From NCBI GenBank assembly GCA_032158295.1, contig CM063250.1, positions 4,575,001 to 4,639,000 on the forward strand: DNA of 64,000 bases, written 5' to 3'. The notes under the pieces are model-generated. The model searched no databases and had not been told where the DNA came from. It was given only the letters and a program-made list of their open reading frames with translations. Of the stretch, positions 13,911 to 24,898 are shown one piece after another. This stretch comes from Pycnopodia helianthoides (lineage: Eukaryota > Echinodermata > Asteroidea > Forcipulatida > Asteriidae). A program made the translations under genes and the position numbers. Numbering within the stretch: the first letter of the stretch is position 1; each line of letters opens with the position of its first letter.

Positions 13911-14310
13911 CAGTGTTGTAGTTGAGTATGATCCGAGTACCAAGTCCTTCAGCCGAGTACCAAGTACTTTGATCTTAGAGTACAAGTATGAGTAATAGTC
14001 GGTTATTAAAATAAATAGTGCAAAATGAGGTATACAAACAATTTTAACTCATTTCTTGACCACACTGTGTGTTTGTGCTTTATTCCTCTATTCCATTCAT
14101 TAACGCACACATAGGAACTCGGAAAGGAAAAGTGGCATTTTGACCACGATTACTCAAAATCTGTGAGCGAGTACATTTACAGTCGAGTAATGAGAATGTA
14201 CTCTGAGTAGGGGGTATTTTGCTAGCTGAGTACGAGTAGGAGTACCATCAAAACCGGGATACCCGAGTAGTACTGGAGTAGGAGCATCAATTAGGAGTAC
14301 GACAACACTA
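13911..14310. mobile_element. hAT-like non-autonomous element rich in GAGTAC words
   Basis: The ends are CAGTGTTGTAGT and the inverse TACGACAACACTA. The interior is filled with degenerate GAGTA/AGTAC words in both orientations near the termini. CAGTG.. ends of this kind are seen in hAT-type elements, so the class assignment is inference. There is no transposase frame. Confidence 0.5.
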
Positions 14311-16251
14311 CTAGTTTTTTTTAATGCTCACCCTAAATTTGAAGAAAGAAAAGAACAAATTCAAAGAATTGGAAAGAGGTATCTTAGTTCAGTAGGACTG
14401 ATGACAACTCATTTCTTGAATTGCTACTCGATTGGTAGAGTCTAAAACTTAGGATATAGAGTACTCTTAAGGGCATCCTTATGCATTTGTACACAATCAA
14501 AAATAAGTCATGCCAGGTTCCTATATTAGATTGGAACTGAAACTACTTATTAAGAGACCATTTTGTTGCCATGGACAAAGTTTTGTTCCTTCCGGAATCA
14601 CCGTTTAGTGGAAAAACAATTTTGTAGGAATCACCAGCCAAATCGCCAGCATTCTTTCAGACCTCACCAGCATTTAGCGGGTTCTGTGTTTGTTTTTTGT
14701 GTGTGCGTGAATCAGTTTTGAATACCAAGTACCAGGTTACCTCTTGTCGCTAAGGTGACCAGCCAATGTAATGCGACTCTCTTTTTGATAATTTCTCCAT
14801 ATTTAATGTTTGGTTCGGGTTTCAGCCCGGTCTGGTGTACCCACACTCATGTCTGGCTCCGGCCTCTCTCCACAGACAAGAAGTATAACCTGAAGTGTAA
14901 TCGGAGACGACAATCTCTACTCCATGTCTTCTTTTAAGGCTGCTTTGGAAATTGTCCACAGCATGCTAACCCTCAGTGTAAACTAATTTACAAGATCTAT
15001 CTTTGTAGTTTTGGTTTGGAAAGGAAGAAAAAGTAAAACAAACGCCGTCTCTACCTGCGGGCCCGGAAATTGTCGTTGGTGCAGTTAGATTTACAGACGT
15101 GTCACAAGGGTGGGTTAGCAATCGCTCATGTTTTCTTGTTTGAAGATGTTTTGAGAGCCATCATTAGAAGATGTTGTAATGTCACTTTTTGACTTCGAGT
15201 TGAAACGTGATTTGACAAATCTTCAAAAATGCTGTTGATAGATGAAGGTGACTGTAGATAAATATTTGCAGTTGAGATGAAATTTTTGTGTGTGTTGGAA
15301 TTAACATGTTTTTTTATTACTCCTGTTCAGTTTCATCTGAAATGGACGTTTGAAATGTCTCTGCTGAGTTTGTGGTTGTTTGAAAATGGTCAGGGTTGGC
15401 AAGAAAACAGTGCATTTTGTTTTCAAACCGAAGCTCGCAGTATCATAAACGTAAACATTCATGGTTTGGGGTTTTTGTCCTCCAAACAAGAAGCAGTAAT
15501 AACACTCATGTTCAATCGTCAATTATTTTGTAAACGCTGTATGCTGTATAAAGGAAAATATATATTGACTTGAAATAGACCGATTTCTGTCTTAATTGAA
15601 ATCAAATAAACTTATAGCGCCCAAACAAAATTATTCACACATTGTCAAGGTAAACAGTCAAAAGGGGGTGAAGTAAAACAAAAAAACTTAATATGTCTTT
15701 GCTCTTTGTTTAAAATCAGGGTACACTTAATGGACCAACTGCTGTGCTGTTCATTGTTCGTTGGGGGTCTATTTGGTGATTGATTTACCATTTCCAACAA
15801 AGGTAGTTCCACTCACTGTATTTAAATGCACCAGTGTACAAAGTGAGCCCATGTCATCTGATACTGCTGGATTGTTGTTATTGCATCTCGCTATTTGACC
15901 AGCTTGTGTAAATTGCACAAATTAATATTAACAGAATAGCTGAATAGCTGTGCTGACCACTCGATTGGGCTTTGTGTCAGGTGATAACTAGATGATATCC
16001 GAGCAAAAGATGTCATATTTTTGTTGGAGTGTTGTTACAATAATATGTCATTTGGAGTGGATAGAAGTGTGTTATTGAAGCTATATGATGATTTATATCT
16101 AGGTTTATTTTTTATGGAAATATTTTTTCTGTGAAGATTTTGGTGCAGTTTTTTTGCACTTTTTTTGTTGTGTGGTTATGTTTAGAGTGTTTGCAATACA
16201 TAGAAAATGGACTCTGATTTTTAAAACTAATTACAGATGTTAATGCATGAT

Positions 16252-16745
16252 GTACAGGCTTGTGATTTTTCAAGATTTTTCCTGATTTCAGGGTTTTTCT
16301 CAAAGTGTTCTTGAAAGATGTGAATCAATCACCAAAGGGAGAAACAAATAGTCCACATTGTGTCCAAACCTGTAGTTTTTGTATTTTCTGATGATGCACA
16401 GAGTCTGTAAACCTACTGCGTTGTTGAGCATCTAGGGAGGTTTTGGGGTGTAGAATCAAGGAGGACTCCAGGCCCGGAAGCCATATTCAGGAATAGACCC
16501 TTCCCATGAAATATGTAAATTACATTCACGCATGCGTACAGACGCTGCTGGTTGGCAAACGCCATAGAGTTGTGCACAAGGCAGACGCACAAACGCGTGT
16601 GCGTCAAGCCACCATCAGTCCCATGCAAAAAGGCGCGATGTTCACTCATTTTGCCAACCAGTAGGGAGAGTGCGCACGCGCGATGTTCAATTTGCATATT
16701 TCATGGGAAGGGTCTATTGCTATATTTGTCAAATCTCTTCCCTGC
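16252..16745. repeat. Interspersed repeat R copy 1, interrupted by a MITE
   Basis: The segment from 16252 to about 16490 matches 31793-32060 and 39861-40142; shared words include CCTGATTTCAGG, CACATTGTGTCC and CCTGTAGTTTT. Homology appears to resume after 16719 (TCAAATCTC). The gap is filled by the inverted-repeat element 16492-16718, so this copy is older than that element. Confidence 0.6.
16492..16718. mobile_element. MITE with 30 bp inverted ends, nested in repeat R
   Basis: The left end AATAGACCCTTCCCATGAAA and the right end TTTCATGGGAAGGGTCTATT are exact inverse copies, extending to about 30 bp with one mismatch. Inner inverted segments (TGGTTGGCAAA / TTTGCCAACCA) show the element is largely a foldback. 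Its length is 227 bp and it has no gene. Confidence 0.8.
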
Positions 16746-19700
16746 ATATACAAGGGTTCCACTCAGAGATTAATATTTCGAAGCATCTTAAATTTTGTGA
16801 CAACTTGGACTATCTTTTCCTTATGAAGTGCATAAACAAAACACAAACAAATAAGATTCAAGTTCAGTTTATGATTCATTTAGGAAGTTGAATGACACCT
16901 AAATATATGACTTTTATATTTTGCTACAAAATATATACATCTCCATGAATGTGGTAGATCGTTGCACCAAGTTTCAAATACTTATGTAGTCATTATTGTA
17001 GTAACTTTTCTGCTTTAAATTCAGTTCAATTTCGACAACATTTATTACCGTTTCACAAACTTCATGTCACAGACGTAATGATGTCATAATATCAGAGTAT
17101 GCTAGGGAGATATAATATCAGTAACGAGACAAGTTAGGGAAATGGAGGCAAGCCTCAGTAAGCATTTGCTTGAGTTGGGGGTGCCGTACAAGACTGACAG
17201 ACGGACGTCAAGACAGGCTGACATACAAGAGAGTAATAAAACACTAATCACGAATAACTTCATTTTTTTTTTCCTGCAAAAGTTAGTGAAAACAAATAGT
17301 TCACAACTGTGAGGTTATTATGGTTACGATCAAAATGTCAAAATGTCAGACTGGAAAAAACAACATACTGTGGAAATCTTGTTCTGACTATTAGTGTTCA
17401 GACGATTGATTTTTGTTTTCATCAAGTTTGAACCATTTGGTTTGATTGGTTTAGTTTTGTTTATTTATTCTGAACTGGGAATGCATTGAATGTGACTTGA
17501 TACAAATTCACTTGGTTCAGTCGGGTGCTATTATTGTTACAATTATTGCCAACCCCTTGGATCGGGGCAGGGGGCCCCCTCTATTAAGACCAACAGTTTC
17601 CCCCTTCAAATTGAAACGGTTTTGTTCCAATTTATCCGAGCATCTCAAACACAAATAGCACCCATTCTACTTATATTGTGAAGAATGAAATTCTCATTCT
17701 AGACGATAAATACAACATGCCGGGACATAATGCCGAGGAACCTTTTCCTCAACACAAAAAAAAAAACTCCACAATCACGGAGTGAATAGCCAGACGCTGC
17801 AGTGGCTCCAACTTTAATTATTTACAGTGAAAGCATCCTTATACTCACCCTTAAAATAGTTTTCCCTTTCCCCCCCAAAGGCGTCAGTAGGACATTGACC
17901 CTGTCTGGTCCCAGGTTGTTCACTCTTGAATAGCCCACAGGCCTTCGCTAGCCCCGGAACCGGACTACTGAAGTCTGATTGTAAACTGCACCTATATGCA
18001 AGGCAGGACTGTGATTGAATAACTGGATGGTCCCATTCATCTCACTATTTAAGAGCTTTTTTTTTTTTAGATGTGGAATGTGATCGCACTGCCAATCGCT
18101 CATGTACGGCAAAAATTGATACGGACAAATATTTAATTTCTATTTTTTTTTTAGTTTTTTTTTTTCATTTCATGCCAATTTGAAATCTGGTAAAGCCAAC
18201 CCATTCTGGGGTTTGTTTGGAATACAAACAGTTCTGTTGATGGATTTATCGATATATATCAAATCGGATTTTCCAAAATAGAAAAAAGTGAATTAACACG
18301 GGTGCTAGAACATATCATATAGGGTGTGTTTAGTGGCCACAATATTGGTATCAGGCTCATAATTGATATGTGATCTTGTCATAACCTGATATTCAGCGCT
18401 TATGACAATAAATGCTAGCCATTAATTTTATGCCCAAGGGTGCTTTCTATCTACGGTGGGTGTGAAAATAGCTAAAAATATTCCTACATTTCAGACAAGT
18501 TTTTTTCCCCTTTTTTTTGGGGGGGGGGGAGAGTCAGAATTGAGATGTGACTGAACAGAAGCAACCTGTCTATGGTTGCCAACGTTGTTGTTGGTAAGAT
18601 TCTTTTACGTCGCATAAAAAGGCTGTGTATAGTCGTGTAAACTTCATGTTCAATAATGGTTAAACCGTTTGAAATCTCTTTACAGTCTACATACCTGTTC
18701 GTTCGCAAACATGCAGTGCTCGGGCCGGGGAAAGCCAGAATGTGAAAAAAACTGCACTCGGCTTTTATGACAAGACACCTACATCATGTTTCCTCAGAGT
18801 GTACATGTTAGTATGTGCTTCACGAATAATTGTAACGGAAGCCTTAATGCTTCCTGAATAAATGGGATGGAAACCTCAGTGCATTCCCAGTGTGGGGAAT
18901 TCAACATGCAATTCTTAAATCAATGCAGTTAACTAAGTGGTAAACAAGTTTTTGTTTTGTTTTACTATAGATGCAGTGTAGTTGTGCATTTTTGGTAAAC
19001 AAGTTTTTTTTTTTTTTTTTTTTTTTTACTAAAGTAGTTGTGCATTTTATTTTTTACTATAGGTGCAGTATAGTTGTACAGCACTGTAGAATTTTTTACT
19101 TACTTCATAGATATATGGTGGGAAAAAATGTGGTTTCCTTTTGATGTGTTTACATATTAAATCTTTCAGCATCATTATCAACGCATTGATAAGAAAACTA
19201 ATTCATAGTTTAATTTAAAACAAAAGTAGTGTCTTTTTTTGTCCCTCTTTATTCTTTTGGGTGGGGGGGGAGGGAGGTTATGATTCTGTTAAGGATATGC
19301 AGACGATCCGTGCATCACTATTCAATGTTATCTCAGTCTGTACCTTGAAGATCTCCCACAGCTCTTCTCCAACGCTTTTGCTGTCCCTCTATTTTTGTGA
19401 GCCCTGCGGGCGGATTCCCAAAGTCCCATTGAAAACAGTTCCACGAGGGAGCCACCAGAACAAGCGATTCAGGAAGACATGTGAAGGCACTGACCGCCAA
19501 AGTATGCCCAGCCTGCTGGGGCTTATCAATGTTAGTTATTTAAGAGGGGCCCAGGAAACTGAATTATTGCCAACATTATGGCACAACAGACTAGACGCTG
19601 TTGTGGAGGTTTTTTTTGGGCTGTTATTGGCGGCATTGTAGATTGAAACGGTGGGAGAGAAAATGCATGAAAACAGAAAGAAAAAAAAATTTTGATTGAG

Positions 19701-22070
19701 GTATGTATCGTGATTGAGTGGACCGCTTGATTGTTATGGAATGACAAAATTATTCCCTCTCTATGGACAGTTAATGGTTCCTGTTAGATTGATTATCTTT
19801 GGTATTGTTAGGACAACTTTACAAATTTTCTTCTTTTCCGTTTTAAGCTTGATTTCATAAATTGATCATCCCGCTCGTTTAAACATAATTGCATTTATTG
19901 GCACGTGCTTTTCATCATACCCGCAAAGGAAAATTATACACTTGTTAAGTAAACTTCGAAAAAAAAGATACTTTGGTCTCCACCAGCTCCCATCCAAAAC
20001 TTCTGAACACCCCCTTTCTGTGCAAGTTGTGGAGTCCAATGACCTTGGCCTTGAAGTGTCTTTGACCTTTGAGTAGTCTCCTGGGGCAGCCGCTTGAGTG
20101 TCATTACCCTCTGAAGTTACCAGCCCACCCTATGACGCTGTGTACTGAAAAGATTCCATTAGCGGCTGCAGTGCAGATAGTGGAAGTTGTTATTGCTGGG
20201 TACAGACAGTGGGGTTTATCCTACAGGGAGTGTGAGAACTCTTCCAACATCTTGGGCTGGTGGTGCCTGGCCGTACCCCCAACACACAGTGTCCTGCCTG
20301 CCGCCGCTCTAATAGGATTTTTAACTTGTTAAAGATTCAATATGTAATCAATACATGTTTCGCTTTAGAAGTTTGGACCCATTGGGAACCGTGCAAACAT
20401 AACCTGAGATGGTCACACCAATTAAATGTAAGTAAGATTATTCAAAGTCATTTTCGGAATTACTGTAGCTCTACCACGGTGTACTTGAATGGTTATACAA
20501 TAGGCATGATCATATATCCAGTAATTCACTTTCCAATCGTCTCTAATAAAAGGGTCTCCCGAGTGTGTTCTTCCTCTCAAAGATTGTGGCGTATTATCAT
20601 TTAAGTGATGTTTCAATCGGACATAACCAAAAGTTCACCAATTATTTGCGCCGTCAGCATATTTAATGAACCCATTGTCAACGGAAACGGTATAGATTTA
20701 ACAAACCAGACAAATTTCTTTTTCTGAGATCATGTGTGTGTGTGTTTTTTTGTTGTTGAAAGTTCGCAGTCGGCGGTGTTTTGGGGGATCGGATGGGGCA
20801 TCTAAAACTACTAGCTGCCGGCTCCCCTGAATCAGACCTATATATCGTTTGACACCAACACCTTTGTTTGCTGCTAGAATTAGAATAGAAATGTTGATTT
20901 AAGGATTAAGGACATAAAAGAGACCGGTTTGGATGGGAACCGGTGGAGACCAAAAGTATCTTTTTTTTTGTGGTGAAGAGATTTTTTCTTGTCAAAAGTC
21001 AAATAGAAAAGTCTTGTTTTCTACTGATTACATGAATATTTTTTTCAGTTAAAAACAGGCTACAAATTACATCTTATTAACATCCTTTTTATTTATTTTT
21101 TTAAATTATTATTGTAAAATTTATTTGCCGGATTTGAACTCTCTCTTGCTTTAGTCATCCCATAAACCCTTGATATTATTGCTAATGCAGTAACAAGTCC
21201 TGTGTCCCCCCCCCCCCCCCCGCCAATGTAATCCAATGTAATCCGTAACATTTCATCAAGGTCAAAATTCTTGATGACCAATTGTTTGCCATCGGCCCGG
21301 TCAATATATTTGGTCATTAGAAGTGCTTGGTACTCAGTCAGTATAACTGTGATATTTAACAAGTTTTACGCTGCGTGCACAGTGTGGTCAATTAGGGTTG
21401 AAGCAGACAGCTTTTAGCCCGGGTGAGTCACTGTTTTTCGAAAGTTTCTCAAGGTAAGAAACATCGAGGACAGAACGTCTCTCTCCCGTCTCCACGGCAG
21501 AACGATATCTGAACTCGTAACTGACCAGACTTTCAAAAGAAATAACTCGTTGATTCCCTGACAAAAGATGAGGGGAGGGGGGGGTTACGTGTAAATGCAA
21601 CTGCATGTGTCGTCATTGTGGAACGATCCACAGCCATCAAACGTCCAGCACTGCACAAATCTTGTTATCAAATTAGCCTTTTGTATTGTGTATGTTTTTT
21701 AAGCGGCTTTGGGAGTGCACAGGCAAAACGAGGGAAAATTTTCATTATCGGGATTTGCATTCATCGGGGACAATTTAGGCAGGACTACACGGAAAAGAGT
21801 GGGATGAACTTGGGAGAGGAAATATGAGTGTGTTCTTTGTTGTACAGATAAAAATGGAACTGTCAGTCAAACCTCCGATGGGAATCGATCAACATAGCAG
21901 ATTGGACGCCGGTGTTAAGTCAGGAAGACATAGCTTTTTTTTTCAAATGGTAATGAAAGGAGGGTTTAGTAATATCTGATAAAGCATCTTTGTTACCATG
22001 GTTTTTTGTACTTTTTTTCAGTTTCTCAATTCGGCAGTGCATTGCCCTGAAGGTTATATTTTAGTTGACA

Positions 22071-22109
22071 TTTTTTTTTTTTTTTTTTTTTTTTTTTTGG
22101 GGGGGGGGG
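22071..22109. repeat. Poly-T (28) followed by poly-G (11)
   Basis: A homopolymer T run of 28 is directly followed by a G run of 11. Runs like this are prone to length error in sequencing. Confidence 0.9.
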
Positions 22110-22843
22110 TTTCCATGTTTTGAAAATATATATATATATATTATTCAGGGGTACCTTCGTCTTAATATAAACAGCAATTGAGTTTTGAACTGTAAACGGA
22201 TATAAAAATCTCTCTTATATAAAAACGGATGTTCATGATTTTTTTTAGAGTCCAACGAGCCAAATGAATTATGATAATTGTATCTATTTTGAAGAAACAA
22301 ACCTGCAAAAGATGTGCATTTGTTGTAATGGCATTAGTAGAGTTGACCTGTAGTCATATGTTTGGCTGAAAGATTTGTATCAACTTGCTTGGTTATTTCT
22401 ATATCAATAGTTTTGCAGAAACAATTAAATGATAATAATAATGATGATGGTGTAATTCGCCAAATCAAAATTGATAGATGTTCAAGGTGCCGAAAGATGA
22501 AGACAGTTGGAAGTCAAGCAAGAAAACAAATAAGTTCCAAGTCTAATGGATGGAATGCCTACAAAAGTTGTCCTTCCGCCGCCAGAAGAATGAGTTTTGC
22601 AAAACAGATTTACTCATAACTTTAAAAAGAGAAAGTGTACATTGCGATGTAAGTTAGACTGAATATTTAATAATGATAAGAATGAGGAAAACTTATAAAA
22701 GCGCACAAATCCACGAAAGTGCTCATGGCGCTAATACAAACAATAACATTACATGTACAATAATCAAAATGGAAACTTGGGCCTCGGCTTAGAAAAAATC
22801 GGGAATACAATACATGTAGTAACAACACAGGTTCAAACAAACT

Positions 22844-23008
22844 ATAGATGGATTGCAATACGCGTCATTGTCCGCCATCTTTGATGTAAAACGATGGAAA
22901 AGTGCACGCGTGTACGTGCTACGCATGACTCTCAGCCAATGATAGCTCTTCACGCGTGCACAATTCATCAAAGATGGTGGTCAATGACGCGTATTGCAAC
23001 CCATCTAT
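22844..23008. mobile_element. Foldback MITE of 165 bp
   Basis: The left arm ATAGATGGATTGCAATACGC matches the inverse of the right arm GCGTATTGCAACCCATCTAT. Pairing continues through the words CATTG.CC.CCATCTTTGATG for about 43 bp with a few mismatches. A central loop carries a second inverted pair of CACGCGTG-type words. There is no coding capacity. Confidence 0.8.
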
Positions 23009-24486
23009 TACCTCAAATGCTTGATTGAAATGATGAGTCTGATAGTTGTGCAAAACTTGATGTTTAAACATCGACGGCCACTTTGTTAGACTTAATGCAA
23101 TGTGTCTAGACTGTTTCTGTGCTGGCATTTAATACAGTGCTCTTCTGAAAAGCTATACCTAAAAATAATTCAGACTTATTATATTCTTTGATAAATAAAC
23201 AGACAAATGCTTGTATTTTTATGGTCCCTTTATACTGTTTTTTTTTTTGCATTCACAAATACCCCGTTGTTTTGCGGTCAGAAGCCACTGTATTCTCAGT
23301 CCTCTGTAGAGAGTTTAACAGCACCTTAAAAAAAACCATCACTCTGCCAAAAAGACGCGTCTTAAGTTGTCTATTATCATCTGAGCAGACAGTTCCTGAA
23401 GTGTAACAAATGAACTGCCAGTTGCTCAGCCTCTTTTTTTCTTTTTCCTCTTCCTTCTATCCCCCCCCCCCTCCATCACCTCATATGAAATCTGAACATT
23501 AAGATCAATGTCTCCATCCCCTGGACAGTTTGCTTATTGACTAATTGCCAACGATAACCCAATTAACATTGACAGGTTAATTACTGCTTTGTCACTAGAG
23601 AGGGGTCTGGACAGATAACATAATTTGTGCATGGTAATGGGTGCACGGCATATTTAACTCATGATATGGTCACTGCACCCTTCCTCGTTAAGATTGAGCT
23701 GTACTCGAAGAAGTTGTAATTCGTTTATACCTTTCTGCTGTTTTGAGCATTTTAAGGTTGGCGTCGCCGACACATTTCAAAAAAAAATTATGAATTTGTG
23801 AATGGCGTTTCTGGCATTGATCGCTGCTTTGAAGATTGATGAGGGCTTGGATCATTAACCAAACAGAAATGCATGTGCCCCACGAGCAAGAAAGCGAACT
23901 TAACAAGTTAATTAAAGTGAATCAAATGAAAACTTCACAACATTTCTCGGCTGGTGTTGAGCACCGACAAAAAACTCCGAAAACAACAGGAAGTTTGGTA
24001 TGAAGATTGCGATAAAAATAAGGAAAGCTGTAAATTTTCAACTTCGAGTTTCTTTACAGGAACTAAGTACTAATCGCCTTGAGAATTGCGGACATCTTCA
24101 AGGAAACCAGTAGTGTTATTATAGTGATTAAAATGGCCTTTGAATGTGATCTTCTGTTACAGGGGCGAGAGATGATCATAATGTATAAAACATAATAAAC
24201 CTTGTAACTTTTCTACCCCCTTAAAAAAATGTTTGGGCTCATCAACAAGACAGGTGGGCTTTCAAAACAAGACAAGTTTCCTTGTTTACAATGACAACAC
24301 TTGAGAAACACTTCCGTTAACTCCGACTTTTTTTTATCTGGTGTGAAGAAACGTTTACATCCCCCAGTTTCCCGAATGGTATCAACCAATCAGAATCCCC
24401 CCAGTTTCCCGAATGGTATCAACCAATCAGAATCCCCGGCCCGAGATTCTTTTCTAATCTTTATTCCAATTTTCCAGAAATCTCCA

Positions 24487-24737
24487 GGGCCCAATTTCAT
24501 GGCTCTGCTTACCGCCGAATTCTGCGCTTGCGGTGACCATTCTCCGCTTACTGTTCAAGCGCCGAATTTCTGCGCTAGCTGTGTAAGCGTAGAATGCCTA
24601 GTAACGTGGAGTACGCACGCGCACAAGCCGAAATTCCCCGCTAACCCGTGAAATACGCTTGACGTAAGCGCGGAATTCCCTGCTTCCGCAAGCGCCGATT
24701 CTTTGCTTACGGTAAGCAGAGCCATGAAATTGGGCCC
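24487..24737. mobile_element. MITE, GGGCCCAATTTCATGG family, copy 2
   Basis: The left end GGGCCCAATTTCATGGCTCT and the right end AGAGCCATGAAATTGGGCCC are perfect inverse copies. The element is 251 bp long and ends 72 bp before the first zinc-finger exon of the receptor gene. It therefore lies close to, or overlaps, where the branch point and distal polypyrimidine tract of that intron would be expected. Confidence 0.85.
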
Positions 24738-24809
24738 AGGTGGGGGTGAGATATTAAAAAAAAAGGTCGGAACTTAATATTTTCGTTGTCTGTGTTTTCT
24801 TGATAACAG

Positions 24810-24898
24810 ATGAACTGAATGAACTCATCAAGTGTATGGTGTGTGGCGATACATCTACAGGGTTTCATTATGGTATTCATTCGTGTGAGGGCTGCAAG
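24810..24898 (+). CDS. Receptor exon: first zinc finger
   Basis: The acceptor AACAG precedes 24810 and the donor GTGAGT follows 24898. The exon begins with two bases of a split codon and reads [20 protein letters not shown], then GIHSCEGCK. The four zinc cysteines are CxxC and CxxC, and CEGCK is the P-box helix that reads the AGGTCA-type half-site. The intron after CEGCK lies at a position shared by many NR1 genes. Confidence 0.92.

Larger units (their letters stand above)
1..24809. other. Non-coding region upstream of the first recognised receptor exon
   Basis: I find no supportable exon here. All open frames are short (126 codons or fewer), of biased composition, and show no domain I know. 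The region may be 5' intron of the nuclear receptor gene, intergenic DNA, or both. It contains tRNA-derived SINE copies, several inverted-repeat mobile elements and simple repeats, listed separately. N-terminal exons of the receptor could be hidden here because short 5' exons cannot be found by eye. Confidence 0.6.

Noticed and set aside
14868..14937. Possible 5' exon after a CTCTCCACAG acceptor-like site
   Set aside because: The reading (DKKYNLKCNRRRQSLL) soon ends in a stop, shows no receptor similarity, and no donor of matching phase was found.
22362..22619. 85-codon open frame with a CxxC and basic residues
   Set aside because: Lacks further zinc-binding residues and splice sites; probably chance.
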